From Adineta steineri (taxonomy: Eukaryota; Rotifera; Eurotatoria; Adinetida; Adinetidae), in the NCBI GenBank assembly GCA_905250115.1, contig CAJNOI010000115.1, positions 62,001 to 126,000 on the forward strand: 64,000 nucleotides of DNA. Direction: 5' to 3'. The notes beneath the pieces were generated by a model. That model did not search any database and was not told the DNA's origin. It saw only the letters and a list, made by a program, of their open reading frames with translations. How positions within the stretch are numbered: position 1 is the first letter of the stretch; each line of letters begins with the position of its first letter. A program made the translations under genes and the position numbers. Of the stretch, positions 12,384 through 28,600 are shown one piece after another.

Positions 12384-13784
12384 TTATAATTTAAGTTGTT
12401 TTGCTTGTTCCCATGGAAATTCTGGTCTACCAAAATGACCATAACAAGCTGTTTTTCTATAAATTGGAGTTTTTAAATCTAACTCTCTGTAAAAAGAAAA
12501 AAGAAATTATTTGAAATAAGAAAATAAATAAATATATTCAATAACGTACCGAATGATTATACCTGGACGAAGATCAAAGTTGTTGTTAACTATTTCAAGT
12601 AATTCTTTATTTGTTTTAGCTGAAGTACCATAGGCAAAAACAGCAACGGATAATGGTGCAGAGATACCAATACTATAAGAAACTTGAACAAGGCAACGAC
12701 GAACAAGTTTTGCTTTGACAAGTGATTTAGCAACCCATCGAGCAGCATAGGCACCTGATCGATCAACTTTTGTTGGATCTTTTCCACTAAAAGCACCACC
12801 ACCATGAGCACCCCAACCACCATAAGTATCAACAATAATTTTTCTACCAGTTAAACCAGCATCACCTTGTGGACCACCAATTTCAAATTTACCTGATGGA
12901 TTTAAATAATAAATTGTTTTATCATCAAGTAAATCTTTTGGTACAACAGTTTTAATAATTTTATTAAGAAGATCATCTCTTAATTTTTCTTGTGTTACTT
13001 GTGGACTATGTTGAGTTGATATAACAATTGTATGCACACGTTGAGGAATACATGCACCTTTTTCAAATTTATATTCAACAGTAACCTTAAAAAAGAATAT
13101 TTTTTTTTCCTAATACATATATATATATATATTTTTTATACTTGAGTTTTTGAATCTGGTCGAAGATATTCCATTTCACCATTACGTCTTAATTCAGCCA
13201 TTTTAGCATTAAGTTCATGAGAAAGTACGACAGTTAATGGCATACATTCTTCTGTTTCATCTGTTGCATAACCAAACATAAGACCTTGATCACCAGCACC
13301 AACATCTTCATCAGATTTTTTTTCATGTACTGCTTGAGCGATATCTGGTGATTGTTGTTCAAGTGCAACAAGTACGTTACACGTTTTGTAATCAAAACCT
13401 TTATCGGATGAATCATAACCAATTTCACGAACTGTATCACGAATGATTTTTTGATAATCAAGATTAGCTGATGTTGTTATTTCACCACATACTAATACCA
13501 TACCAGTTTTTGTGCATGTTTCTAGAATAAATGAGTCAATAGAAAAAAATGTAGATTAATATAAAAAAAACTTACCACATGCTACTTTGGCATTGGGATC
13601 TTGGCTCAAGCAAGCGTCAAGTACAGCATCACTTACTTGATCACAGATTTTATCTATTAAATAGAAATAAAACAAAATTATTATTTTACAAATTGAGTAC
13701 ATTTTACTACTTACCAGGATGTCCTTCACCGACTGATTCTGATGTGAATAGAAATACTTCACCATTTGCATTATCAGATTCCAT
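12384..13784 (-). CDS. MAT2A: S-adenosylmethionine synthetase (methionine adenosyltransferase)
   Basis: Makes S-adenosylmethionine from methionine and ATP in the cytosol. Five exons, all junctions in phase: 13715-13784, 13576-13653, 13142-13521, 12550-13085 and 12384-12486. The start [13 protein letters not shown] leads into [17 protein letters not shown], the methionine/ATP-binding motif of the family. GAGDQG (with [11 protein letters not shown]) and the glycine-rich [16 protein letters not shown] are present, and the end [20 protein letters not shown] is typical. All three domains are complete and the length matches animal MAT. No defect seen. The symbol is by family; a MAT1A/MAT2A split is a vertebrate distinction. 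Confidence 0.96.
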
Positions 13785-15349
13785 AATGAGGGCTCAGGTG
13801 GAATATATATATATATGTATCTTCTGAAATAAAAAATAAAATATTAAAACGAATGAATATACTAAACTTTTTTTTTGTTTCATCGAACGATTCTATTCGT
13901 TTGTCGCACACGTCTTTTTCTCTTTTAATAAAATGAATCTACATCGAAATATTAAGACAAAAGAAAAGCTACCAGCTACTGATAAGATTCATAGTTTTAT
14001 TTTTTCTTTGTTTTTATGATAATAAAACGAAGCATATATACGATCGTGCACACAGCATGAGAGAAAGTCACATACGAAGGACAAGGTACAAATGATAATC
14101 AGAAAAAGAATGTCATTTAACCTGTTGGCGAATAACAAAAATGATAAAAGGACAACGACAACAGTGTATTTATTATTATTATTATTATTGTCATCATCAC
14201 TTTTTACGCATAAAGATTTAGTAGTTGTTGTAGAAAAAAATAGGATAAATATCTAGGTGAATACTTCAATTGGAAGGTTATAAAAAAGGACAAAAGGTTG
14301 CTCAACCTTCTAAGCTATTGATCAAGGATAACAGCTCACCTGAAGCGGATGCGTGAATACATGTAACTTATGTATATATACATGTATATGTATACATAAT
14401 TTAAAATATCATCCAATTTATACTATTCTCGTTTATAAAGAAGTAAAAATGAGACCCGTTATCGACATGGTCGTCTTCTTTTCTTTCTTTTTTTCCTCCT
14501 TCCCTCTCTCTCTCTCTCTTTCTATAGAATGCTGTTAGACGTGTATTGGTTTTAAGAACTAACGACACGAAAAAGACAAGAAAAGAATGAATGATATTTA
14601 TAATAAAACTAGTATCTGTACTATACCATCATAAAAAGTACTTTATAATAAATAGCGACACGTTGATTTTATTAGAATTTGGTAATTGTTATTTTGTAGA
14701 ATAAGTCAAATGTATGTGATGTATTAAGAAAAACATGCATATGCCCATACATACACAGTATGGTTAGTAGTCAATAAGGAAACATGATACTCTATGATAT
14801 AAAATTCGATTATCTCTACTAGGAAGAAAAAATAATAATAATAATGATAATAACAAGTTTTTTTAAGACACTAAGTTATCATCAAATAAATATGTTTTTT
14901 TCAAATTTCAAAAATATGCCCTTGAAAATACATTTTCTAATCTTAATTTTTGATACGAATGTTACTGATAATATATATTTGTTTATCATTTGGTTTTAAA
15001 AAACAAAACCGTTTATGTAAAAATAAAGATAAAGATAAAGATAAACATCTACAAAACAAAAAGAAAATAATATTGTGCTAGTTGCAGCTATATTGATCTC
15101 AGTTTAGATCATAAAAAATATCAATAATAGATTGAATCAATAAAAATCTTTGTTAGATGATGATGATGTCGTTAACTGTCACGAAAAATAGTATGGTCAC
15201 GTACTATTTTTTTTCTATTCTGATTTATCAAAAAGTAACCCACAGTGGGAAGAAATCAATAAAGTATATACCATGATGGGAAATAAAGTAGTATATATGT
15301 TCATATTAGTTCGAAATGTATTTATTTATAAAAAATATATACAAACAAT
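13785..15349. other. intergenic region between divergent MAT and 3CxxC genes
   Basis: Holds a short TTA trinucleotide run (about 14169-14190), a (CT)n run (about 14505-14520) and palindromic TA-rich sequence near 14370-14400. No gene recognised; it should hold both promoters. Confidence 0.45.
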
Positions 15350-15924
15350 ATGTCATTTATCGACTGGAAAGATATATTTGACGATATCTTTGAAGCATAT
15401 CCAGACAAATGGTCACTGAATCAAATGCATAGAAATAATGTAAGCCAATTACGAAAACTTCAAACTAAACGTACTATGGAACGACAAGCATATGCACGGT
15501 ATATCATATTAGCGATTTTTTTACATTTTCTTTTCAACAACATTTTTTTTATAACTCTAGTTTTCATTGTCCAAAATGTTCGAATAGTTGGACATCGGCA
15601 AAAGCACAGGTTATATTTTATTATCCTAGTGCTAATTAACGTCTAGGTCAAATTACATCACGATTCTATGGACAACAATGTAAAAAATGTTCTCGCAATG
15701 GAAATTATTTTGTTGATCCAGAATATGATACGGATGAAATTAAATTCATATTAGAAAAACTATATGAAAGAATTGGATGGAATTGTTATGGTAAAAAACG
15801 GCCACCCAAAACGACAAATACTAGTGACAAAGAAATTGATATGAAAGGTCCACATGAGAAAAGCTTGTGCGAAGCGTGTCAACTTGGTTGTTGTGATCGA
15901 GCATTAACAATGAAAAAACGTTAA
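15350..15924 (+). pseudogene. 3CxxC-type zinc-finger protein gene with an in-frame TAA
   Basis: Exon 1 (15350-15498, MSFIDWKDIFDDIFE) splices in phase over a 62-nt intron to 15561. The second part gives FHCPKCSNSWTSAKAQVIFY, then GQITSRFYGQQCKKCS, then EKSLCEACQLGCC, the spaced Cys pairs of the zf-3CxxC family (receptor-transporter/ZAR1-like proteins). Between the first two blocks the otherwise continuous frame is broken by a single TAA at 15637-15639; downstream homology continues in the same frame to 15924. Either the gene is newly inactivated, the base call is wrong, or an 18-nt GT-AG segment around the stop (15629-15646) is removed. The family acts in membrane-protein trafficking or RNA binding; no specific role is claimed. 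Confidence 0.6.
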
Positions 15925-16630
15925 ACTCTATTATTATACTTCTTTGTTTTTGTTAATAAAGGCTTGCACATAGTTGAAATTAACTGTTTTCTAGTTTTGT
16001 TTTCATTTTTGGACACTAATTCTTTCAATAGTATCAAATTTAACTTCATATGATTTCGATTATACAAAAAGATACTCACCTACTTCATTTGTTAAATCTT
16101 TGCATTGGATCTGAATTACTCGTAATGTTCACAAAATTCTTAGATATTTTCATAGATATATAGAACAGGATTCCTGACTTTTTATTATTCATATATACTA
16201 TTAATGAGTGTTGTCATGAACTCAATAAATTTTTTGAATATATTTGAATTTATAATTATTCAATCAGTGATATCGTGTATCGTCTTAATTAAATTCTTAT
16301 AATACATTTACTATTTATTTATAATAACATGTGAGAACAAATTTCTTATATTGCTTATAAAAAATACAACTAAGTCTTTTTCTATTTTTTTATTTTTTAA
16401 TATTTCAAAAAAAAAACTCAAAACAATAATAGTAAATGAATACTTTGCGTTTGTTTACATTGTATATACTGAGAAAAAACAACAAAGAAAAGAAAAACGA
16501 ATTGGATATATTTTTATATATATGATAAACAGATAAAAGTTTATTCACTTGAGTTCGATCGATTAGAAAACAAAATGTATAAATTGACCTAAAAACAGTC
16601 TTTTTAGATTGATTTAAATGTTATTGAATA
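15925..16630. other. intergenic stretch between convergent genes
   Basis: AT-rich 3' flanks of the 3CxxC gene and ARL1. No supported feature seen. Confidence 0.45.
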
Positions 16631-19095
<2,465 letters not shown>

Positions 19096-19592
19096 CTAAT
19101 AACCACAATTTTTCAAATATTCACCGATCTTGTTCGTTGCTCCTACTAACATTTCAGGTTTTTGATTGACACCAATTGAAATAATATAAGCTGCAATAAA
19201 AAAAAGAACACGACGACATATAAAATTTAAATAAATAAATATTTATCTTTTATTTATTTACCTTGATTTAATTTAACAATAACCATTCCATCAGCACCTT
19301 TTCGTAAGACAACAAAATTGTCTTGATTACGAATGAAAATATATTTTTCACCATTCACTACAATGCCTGATGGTGTGGAAGAAAAAGCTTTTGATAATTC
19401 GTCTTTAAGGTGTTCAATTGACTAGCAAAAAAAACGATATTATGAAAATATTATTTATTTAAAATAATAAAAAAAATAACTTACTGGAAAATGTGGAGAT
19501 GCAGCCCATTTTGATCCATCAGCACCAAAGATTCCGGCATGTGTAATGCCTTGACTTGTCAAATTAGTTACGTACTGATCCCAGCCTGACAT
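19096..19592 (-). CDS. profilin, actin-monomer-binding protein
   Basis: Three exons: 19485-19592 (exactly 36 codons), 19262-19421 and 19096-19190; junctions in phase. The N-terminus MSGWDQYVTNLTSQGITHAG has the conserved SGWDxYV profilin signature that contributes to poly-proline binding. The middle has IFGADGSKWAAS, FIRNQDNF and LRKGADGM, and the end VGATNKIGEYLKNCGY is typical. The product is 120 residues, the short form found in many invertebrates. It regulates actin polymerisation in the cytosol. Complete and apparently functional. Confidence 0.95.
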
Positions 19593-20511
19593 TTGTTTCT
19601 ATCTAAGTGAACGTGTAAAGAGTCTTTTATTCCTTATTATATCAGTGACAAAAAGAAGACGAGAGAATGTTGATTGTTGTTAACAATCTAGAAACTATAA
19701 AGAAAAAAAAAGTGAGTGTATGTGTAAAAGAATAGAACAGAAAAGATAAGCATAAAAATAACAATAACAACCATAAAAAGATAATAGGTAGTTCTTTGTG
19801 TTGAAAGAGAAGTTATACAACTGAAAGAAACGTGTGCACAAGGATAAAATTCCTATGACTAGTACGTTAACTATAGAAGAGAGAAAAGATAAAAAATAAG
19901 AAGACATCGAATTATTATCATTAGTTCTAAACAGAGATAAAGTCATCTTATTCATCAGATATACTTTAATGTGCATGAAAGAAGATGCTTCCATATGATG
20001 TTTCTCAGATATAAGAAAAACTAAACGTAAATAACATCTATGTATTCATATATACTATAGAAATAAAGAATCTTTCGACATGCAAAAAAAAGTCTACTAT
20101 ACATATTTTGCTTTTCGTCCTCTTCTTCTTCTTCTTAGCCCGTGGTGATGGTGAATAGACATATAACAATTATAAAGATAACAAAATAAAAAAAAAACTA
20201 ATCGAGCATCGAATAAGAACAGCTGGCTAAAAGCGATGAGTCATTAAAGCGACATCTATTCATATATAAATTTGTATTCAAAAAAACTGAGAATTTTTTT
20301 TATTATTATATTTAAGAGGAAAACTTTTCATTGAAAGACAAAATTTAGAGGATAATTAAAATCATTCGATTGGTTTAATGAATGTATTTTGATCCATCTG
20401 CTGTCTGCATGCCTCTCTTAATGCCGTTCTTTTTTATGCGGATTTTACATATTTATTTGTTTTTTGTTTTTGATTATTTACGAGTTTAATTTTTTAAGAC
20501 AACTAAGAAAA
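19593..20511. other. intergenic region between divergent profilin and importin genes
   Basis: Should hold both promoters. A CTT trinucleotide run lies near 20119-20136. Nothing else is supported. Confidence 0.45.
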
Positions 20512-23500
20512 ATGGATCTTACTCCAGTAGTCGAAGCACTTCAAGCTACACTTTCACCTCAATTACGTAAACAAGCTGAAGAAAAACTTACTCAAGTACT
20601 TTCTTTTTATTATTCAAATTCAATATTTGATAGATTTCTATTGAACTTTAGATTTGCAAAACAACTGGTTTTGTCCCATGTCTACTACAGATTGTTCTCA
20701 GTGAACAATGCGATATGGGAGCTAGACAAGCTGGTAAAATATATTAATATCTATTAAATGATATATATATATAATTATTTTATTTATAGGAGCAATTTAT
20801 TTAAAAAATCATATTAATACGTATTGGTCGGATTATAATGATCCAAAAACAAATAATGATCCAGACATTATCACCTTAGCGAATGCAGTTAATGTTAATA
20901 TTAATACACCAGTTAGTGATAATTCTCAAAAATTATTTGTTGTATCTGATCCTGATAAAGAATATTTACGAAATATTCTTATTGACGCTATTATACGTAC
21001 TAAAGATCCATTGAGGTAATAAGATATAAGACTATATCGTAGAATATAAATAAATTGTTGAATTAATTCAGATGTCAATTAATTGCAACGGCTGGTACAA
21101 TGATAAAAAATGACTTTCCATCTAAATGGCCACAGTTTATAAATCAAATTCATTCATGTCTTTCAACAGATAATATCGATGCATGGGATAGTACTCTTCT
21201 TGTTTACTATACACTTGTACAACATTATGAGTATGTATCTATTAGTTCTTTTTTTGAAAATAAAACGATTCATTTTTAAAATTAAATCTAGATACAAGAA
21301 ATCAGAAGATCGAACTCCAATAGATGATGTTATGGTTGTTATTTTACCTATTCTTCATCAACGTTTTATGCAATTATTTGCTCATAATGATTCGGATCAA
21401 TCAGCACTTATACAAAAACAAATTCTTAAAATTTTTCACGCTTATACTCAGGTGTGTTTATATTAATCTTCATATATATATATATATATGTATATCTTTT
21501 TTAGCTTCATTTAAGTTTTCGTGTATTACCTACACAAACAATGGCTACATGGCTTGATACATGTTGTGCAGTTCTTGAACGACGTTTACCTGAACGTTTA
21601 GATGCACTTGATGAAGAAGATCGAGCTGAACATCCATGGTGGAAATGTAAAAAATGGGCATTACATATTCTTATTCGAATATTTGAAAGGTTAAAATCTT
21701 AAATCGAATATGTATTCTTTTTATTAAATAATTTTTAGACACGGTTCACCAGCAAATTTACCTAAGGGACAATCACCAGACAGAATTGAATTTGCAAATT
21801 TTTATTTAAAAGGTTTTTCCGGTATGAATTCATATATATATATTTCGTTTTAAAAAAAATAATCTAAAAAAATACGTTTTTTTGTTTTTGTAGGAAAAGT
21901 CATTGGTCTCGTTTTTAATGTTCTTGAAGCATATAGACAAAAAGTTTATGTATCACCACGTGTTTTACAACTTTCACTTAATTATTTACGTGAAAGGTAA
22001 TTTGAGATAAAATCAAAAAAAAACACAACTTTTACAGACGAAAATTAAAATCTTATTTTTAGTGTTCGTCATGCATTTTCATGGAAAATTATGCAAAATA
22101 ATATTGTTGTACTTATACAAGATATTATTTATCCATTATTATGTGTTAGTGATGATGATATTGAATTATTTAATGAAGAACCAGTAGAATTTGTTCGAGC
22201 ACGTCTTGGTATGTTATCATTTCGTAACATAATAGAATTAGAAATACTTCTTGTTTAATATAATGAAAATTTGATGAGACAAAAGCTGAACATAGACTAT
22301 CGTTATGTAATGAGTAATAACAAGAATATATCTTAATTGATGGACAAAACTGTAGTGGTCAACTGAAATGGTAAATTAACCGGATTCTTACTATTTCAAT
22401 ATTCTCTATTTCTCAATAAAAGATAGTTTCTAATAACAGGACTAGTATTGTTTATAAAATCGAAATTTAACTTTATTTAGATATATTGGATGAATATATT
22501 AGTCCAGTATCAGCTGCTGAATTATTTCTTGCTGATGCTGTAGCTAAACGAAAAGATGTTCTAATGAAAACTGTTTCTTTTCTTGGTACAATAATACATA
22601 ATGATTCAATAACAGTTAAACAAAAAGATGGTATTTTACATATGTTAGGTGTTATTGGTAATGTTCTTATTAAGAAAAAAGCATTTGCTAATCAATTAGA
22701 AAATATGATTGTTCAATATTTATTTCCTGAATTACAAAGTCCAACAGCATTTTTACGTGCTCGTGCTTGTTATGCATTAAGAAATTTTTCTAAACTTGAA
22801 TATACAAATCCAGATAATTCAGTACGATGTTTAACATTTCTTATAAATTGTTTATGTAATGATACATCATTACCTGTTAAAGTTGAAGCAGCTATGGCAT
22901 TAAATTTATTTATGTCTGATTCAGATACAGGTGAAAAAGGAAAAGCTATTATAATTCCACATCTACAAATAATTGTTATGCGTATTATTGAAATAATTCG
23001 ACAAACAGAAATTGATGATATTATGATTGTTTTACAAAAAATTGTTGGATTATTTGATCAAGAATTACAACCAATTGCTGTACAAATGACATCACAATTA
23101 GTGGAATTTTTTAAACATGTTGTTTGTTCAGAGAATACACCGACTGATGAAAGTAAAGCTGAAGAACGAACTGTTGCTGCTATGGGTGTATTAAATACTT
23201 TGGATACAATTGTTAGTTGTATGGGAGAAAAACAAGAGGTAATTATTATTATATATATATATTAAATTTGAATGAAACTATGTTATATCTTTCTAGATAC
23301 TTTCACAAATCGAACAAATTATATATGAAGCAATTGTGCTTGTTTTACGTGATGGTATTCTAGGTAACTATTATGATTTAATTTATTTATTGAATGAATT
23401 TATTTGAATATATTTTTTTTGTAGATTTTTATGAAGAAATTTTGACATTAGTCGATACATTAACGATCAATACAGTTAGTCCATTAATGTGGCAAGTATT

Positions 23501-25043
23501 TTATTTAATTAAAGAAGCTTTCTTTCGTGATGCTGCAGATTATTTTGCTGGTAAAATAGAAATCTTTTGTTAATTATATTTATTTATTTTGTTTTCTCTT
23601 TCTTTCGAAATTTAAGAAATAATGAATTGTTTACATAATTATGTTGTTAATGATACACCATCATTTTTAGCACAACCTGATCGACTTGAAACAGTTTTTG
23701 AAATGTGTAAACATGTAAGTATTTTTGGAACTTAGCAGTGATATTCTTTACAGAATTATATAGGTCATAGTCAATGATTTGGGTGAAGATTCTGAAGCAC
23801 ATGCTGTTAAATTAATCGAAGTAATCATTCTTCAATGTCAAGATAACATGAGTGCAGTTAGTATTATATTTATGAATAATTTCAATTGAAAAAGAACTAT
23901 TTACTTTATATTTTTAGGCACTACCAGCCATCGTTCAGATGATGGCTCAACGTTTTCAACGTGAAATTGTTACTAGTGAATTACGTCTTATGCTTATACA
24001 AGTATTCATTGTTATTCTATGGCTTAATCCTGATAGATTTTTTCAAACATTAAATACAGTTGCTGCAAATGATCCAAGTACACAAAGTGTTATAGGTAAT
24101 TTTTTTAATCAATGGATGACAGATTCAGAATTATTTGCTGGTGTTCATGATCGTCGTGTTTGTTCACTTGGTCTTTGTACACTACTTCGTATTGATGCGA
24201 AATATTATTCAGCTATATCAAATATTGTACCAAAAATTTTACCGAATTGTATTCATATATATCAAGGTTTAATGAAAACCTATCAACATAATAATGAAGA
24301 TGATAGTGAAGATGATACGGACGATGATGATGATTCCGTACCCAGTGGTAAAAAAAAGATATATGAAATTTATATTAATATATTAAATAAAATTTATTTT
24401 TTTTAGAAATTGATGACGGTGATGATGAGAATATTGAGCATGAAGATGATTTTCTTGGGAAACTTAAAGGAAAAGTATGAATTTGATTCACAAAAAAAAG
24501 TTTCAATAGAATTATGTTTATTGTTTTTTTTATAAAGGTTCCCGATCATGAAATGGCAGGTGATGGACTTGGAGAAGATAATAACGAGGATGATGATGAT
24601 AATAGTGATTTTGATATTGATGAAACTGATCTTGAATCGTATTCAACAATTCTTGAAGCTAATGAAGATATTGATGAATTTCAAATATTTTGTGATAGTT
24701 TACAACGTAATTAATTAAACAAAAAAAACTCTTTTTTCTATTATTTTTCTTTTTAAAGAACTTCAATCGGATACAACTGGTTATAATCAAGCTTTATTAC
24801 AAAATCTTACAGATGAACAACGAAAACAAATTCAGAATATAATTCATTATACAGAAAAACGAAAGCAAGAAAAAGGTGAAAGACAAAATATGAAAAAATA
24901 AGTCTTTATCAATTGTTATTCTAGAATCAAATAAGATTCGTGAAGCTGGTGGTTATAATTTTTCTCAATCAGCATTTGCTACACAACCAACTAATTTCAA
25001 CTTTGGTGGTTCAGCGAATACTTCATTTCAAAATCGGAAATGA
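20512..25043 (+). CDS. IPO7: importin-7/8-like nuclear import receptor
   Basis: About 16 exons. The first, 20512-20595 (MDLTPVVEALQATLSPQLRK), joins 20652 in phase 0 (KLTQ|ICKTTGF). The protein follows IPO7/IPO8 from end to end: RQAGAIYLKNHI of the importin-beta N-terminal domain; HPWWKCKKWALHIL; SPRVLQLSLNYL; MGVLNTLDTIVSCMG; the acidic run EDDSEDDTDDDDDS with a second acidic block near 24590; and the C-terminal NFNFGG. It is built of HEAT repeats and carries cargo through the nuclear pore with Ran. Introns are about 50-70 nt except one of about 270 nt at 22209-22480. The insertion KTNNDPDIITLANAVNVNIN near residue 80 differs from the vertebrate loop. No break seen. Confidence 0.95.
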
Positions 25044-25608
25044 GTTTTTTTTTATAAAAATATTTGTCTTTGTTTTTCTTTTCTTCATAACACGAATTAT
25101 AAACATTAGTATGATTCTTTCGTGTATTTGACTATTTTTTTTTACGTACACATACTTATATTGAAAAACGCAAATACTATTTTTCTCAATCTAACAGCGA
25201 TGATGGATGAATACAGTGCTTTTTTTTTCATATTCGTTGTATTCGTTACATGTATTTTCATTGTTATTTTTGCGGAAAAAAAAGATTGTCATATGCTGTT
25301 TTGATAATGCTTTATTGAAACACAAGAAAAGAAATTTTTGCTTCATTTTGAATTATTCGAAAATTCTAATCGATGAAATGTATAATATGTACTATATAAT
25401 GAATGAATGTGAGTTTTCAAGTGTGCTATTAGTTCAAAATCATATTCATTATTCTTCAAAATATTTCAATTGAATAATCGATGATAAAGAAATTTATTAA
25501 ACTTAATACTTCAATCAATCTTATAAATATAAATAGTGATGAGTTTAGGTGTGTGAAATTATAAAAAAAATATCCACACCCACCCACAGCACACTCTCAA
25601 AACACTCT
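25044..25608. other. intergenic stretch ending in a telomere-like tract
   Basis: 3' flank of the importin gene. At 25574-25589 the plus strand reads CCACACCCACCCACAG, whose complement includes TGTGGG and GGGTGTGG. It sits beside the 3' end of the WWE-ART gene. Confidence 0.5.
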
Positions 25609-28600
25609 TCAGTCTTTTTCAATCCACTGCCCATCACGATCAAAAACATAACGGCGACCAAGATCATCTTCAGTATTACTAAAAAAAAGATCATTAAGAC
25701 GTTGACGACGATCAGCATAATCACGATCAGCATAATTACGATCAGCATAATTACGATCAGCATAATCACGATCAAACAAATAATGACGAGCAAGATTAGC
25801 GTTAGTAATACGAAGAAAAAGACTATTAAAATGTTCACGACGATCAGCATAATCACGATCAATAAAATAATGACGAGCAAGATCATCTTCAGTATTACCA
25901 AGAAAAAGATCATTAAGACGTTTACGATGATCAGCACTAGCACGATCAGTTCTAACACGAGGTTTATCAGCATAAAATGCATCGGTGAGTAGTGTGCGGT
26001 TGGAATCTGTTTGGATGACATGCTTGTCCTTGCCTAGAAAGAAAATATAGATTATATTTGGTATTAATTCCTAGTCTTTTATGAAATTCTTATGGATGAC
26101 TGTAGTGCATCCCAATGCCTATCACTGTGTCGTCTGATGAAAGCGGCCTATATGAGGCTTTAGTTTTTTCTGATATATACACTAAGTGATTTTGGACAAG
26201 AACCCTGACTAAAGGCAGTCGATCTGATGTAATTGAGATGCGGAGGTATAGATCCTACAGTGGTTTGTTGAGTTCATGCGCATAATGTGTGGATATATAT
26301 AGGATGTGTGAGCTGGAAGTACTCTAAAGAAAGATAAGGTATTAGTTCTCGTTAGGTGAGATAGTATAAGTTCAACTTTTAGCAGAAAAGAAACTTTTTG
26401 ATATTCGATAGCGGTTGTTCCGAGAGAGTCTAGAAGGTGAGAATGGATGACAAATCGGTTCGCGTGGATATGATTACTGCTTGTAATGGTATATTTGTCT
26501 CGCAGTCACACCTGTGTACCTATAACTGGCAAAATATGCTTCAGAATAATATTTCTCTGTTCATTGAACGATATTCTTTTGTATGATTGATAAACTAGTT
26601 TACTCTATCTATGATCAGTCAAATCTCATTTTACTTAAATACGATGTAGTCCTAACAAAAGTCCCATGGGGTAAATGCTTCACATACGATTTTTACAAAC
26701 CTAAGCTACCTATAAGATATGACTCAACTCTCAAATTTTTACTGTTAAAGCAAAGGTTATATGAAACTAGAAGATGATCGTACATGTTTGTCTTTTTTTT
26801 TCATTATTTTGATTATAGTTTTCTCTTTGATAAAAAAACTCGATTTTATTTAAATAACTGAAACAATATTCTATTATTTAAGTATATATCATTATTTGTC
26901 AATATCTAACATCGATGTTTTACTGCTGGCCTATATAGTAGTTGTCACTCAAATGTAAAATGTTTCACTCAGTTTAGTACTAGTTTTTATTTTAGTTATG
27001 TTTCAAAGATAAATAGGATCTGAAATACAAGTGGTTTAACAGAACCTTTTCACTTACGTTTTAGACGCGCAATTTCCTGTATTGATGAAAAGAAACTCTC
27101 GTGTTGCGACTATGTTGCAGGTCTCGAATGTTTTCTATAGTCATGACCAAGTTTCACACAAAACTAGGACTTTATCGAAAGGAGAAACATTCTATAGCAC
27201 AGTCTAGCCTAATTTTTTTCACCACTTTTAAATTTTATGTTTTTGATGTTCAATAATCATGTATCTGCGCTCGTGTAATTGTTTTGTTCGATACAACTCG
27301 AACACTCTGTATACTTTAAACTAAAGACTCTTCAGACATCACTTGGTTTTATTTCAACTCATACGATAAAATATATTCAACGGCAGTTAAAGTCACTATC
27401 TTCGTTTATTTTCCAATCTAGATTATCTCGAAAAACAATGCAAATTTCATTCATCACTAAATTTCTATCTATTGGGTTCTTCTATTCTAATTCGAACGGA
27501 TATACTTAAACGATATATTGAAAATAATTACTTTTTAATAGTGTTTCTACAGTTTTGCATTGGTTGAAAAGCGTATAGATCTCAAATTTAATATATAGTT
27601 ATCACCTGACAGACGCACGAATGCAACAAACTTCCAAAGAGCTTTTTCTAGTTAAAGTCAATAATAATGTATTTCAAAATTTTCCTGGGACTTTTAGGCA
27701 AACTCTAATAATCGACTCCGAAAGTATACTCAAAATTACGATCGTCTTTGACATTAGAATAGAAAAGATAAATTCTTGCTTTTTTACTATGATAAAAACT
27801 TTCTTCATAGTACCTTATTGTATGTTCAAGTATTGAGAGTAAAATTTACAGTTACACGTGAACGCAAGATACATCGAACGACCTCATTATCATTATTAAA
27901 GATAAAGTATTCCAGAAACCTTTTTCTCAATCCATATAGATCACTTTTATAATTTAGAGAAGCATTACAAATCAGATCATTTTGTCAATTTTGCAAACTT
28001 TCTATATTTATATTATTCAACGAGATAGGATTACTCGGTCGTATTCGTTCTAAGTTAGAATACTATGTATCACTATTAAGTCTTACATACTGTACGAAAC
28101 TATGGACGAAACAGTCAGTCTTAAAGAGTCTTCAGTGATACCTTTATTTTTTTATTTGTAAAACAATCCAAAGTGACTCAACTCGTCGTGTTATAACTAG
28201 AGATTTATAAAAACTAGTATAGTAACATTTGCAATTAGACTCGTACTGAACAATATTTTATCTTTTATCGCATCTATAATATTTAATCAGTCGTTACTGA
28301 ATAATCAAGCTTTCTTTTATGAAAGCAACTATAGATCTAAAGTGTTCATTGTGAAAGAACAAGTGATGAGATAGTAATTTATGTGTGAATACTACTGAAA
28401 CTACTGATTGAGATCTATTTGAGACAACATGAGTACAATTTCGTTCGTCTTCACGAACAAAACCCCGAGAAAATTATGAGAGAGAAGAATAATCAATGCT
28501 GGAGAGCAATGTCAGTTTATTACTCGAGATAAGTGTGAATATTTATAGCATTGTTGTTCTCAAAAATAGTCACTGTTTTGTAAGCGATCTTGTAGGGCAA

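Noticed and set aside
25549-26021. Long overlapping reading frames on both strands (hydrophobic Ile/Val/Leu-rich on -, Ile/Thr/Lys-rich on +)
   Set aside because: They are out-of-frame readings of the DRDYADR tandem repeats; the frame with a good acceptor at 26034 and a sensible repeat is the third one on the minus strand.
26583-27836. Three short plus-strand ORFs within the 2.8-kb intron
   Set aside because: 64-76 codons each, no motif and no matching splice sites; probably chance.
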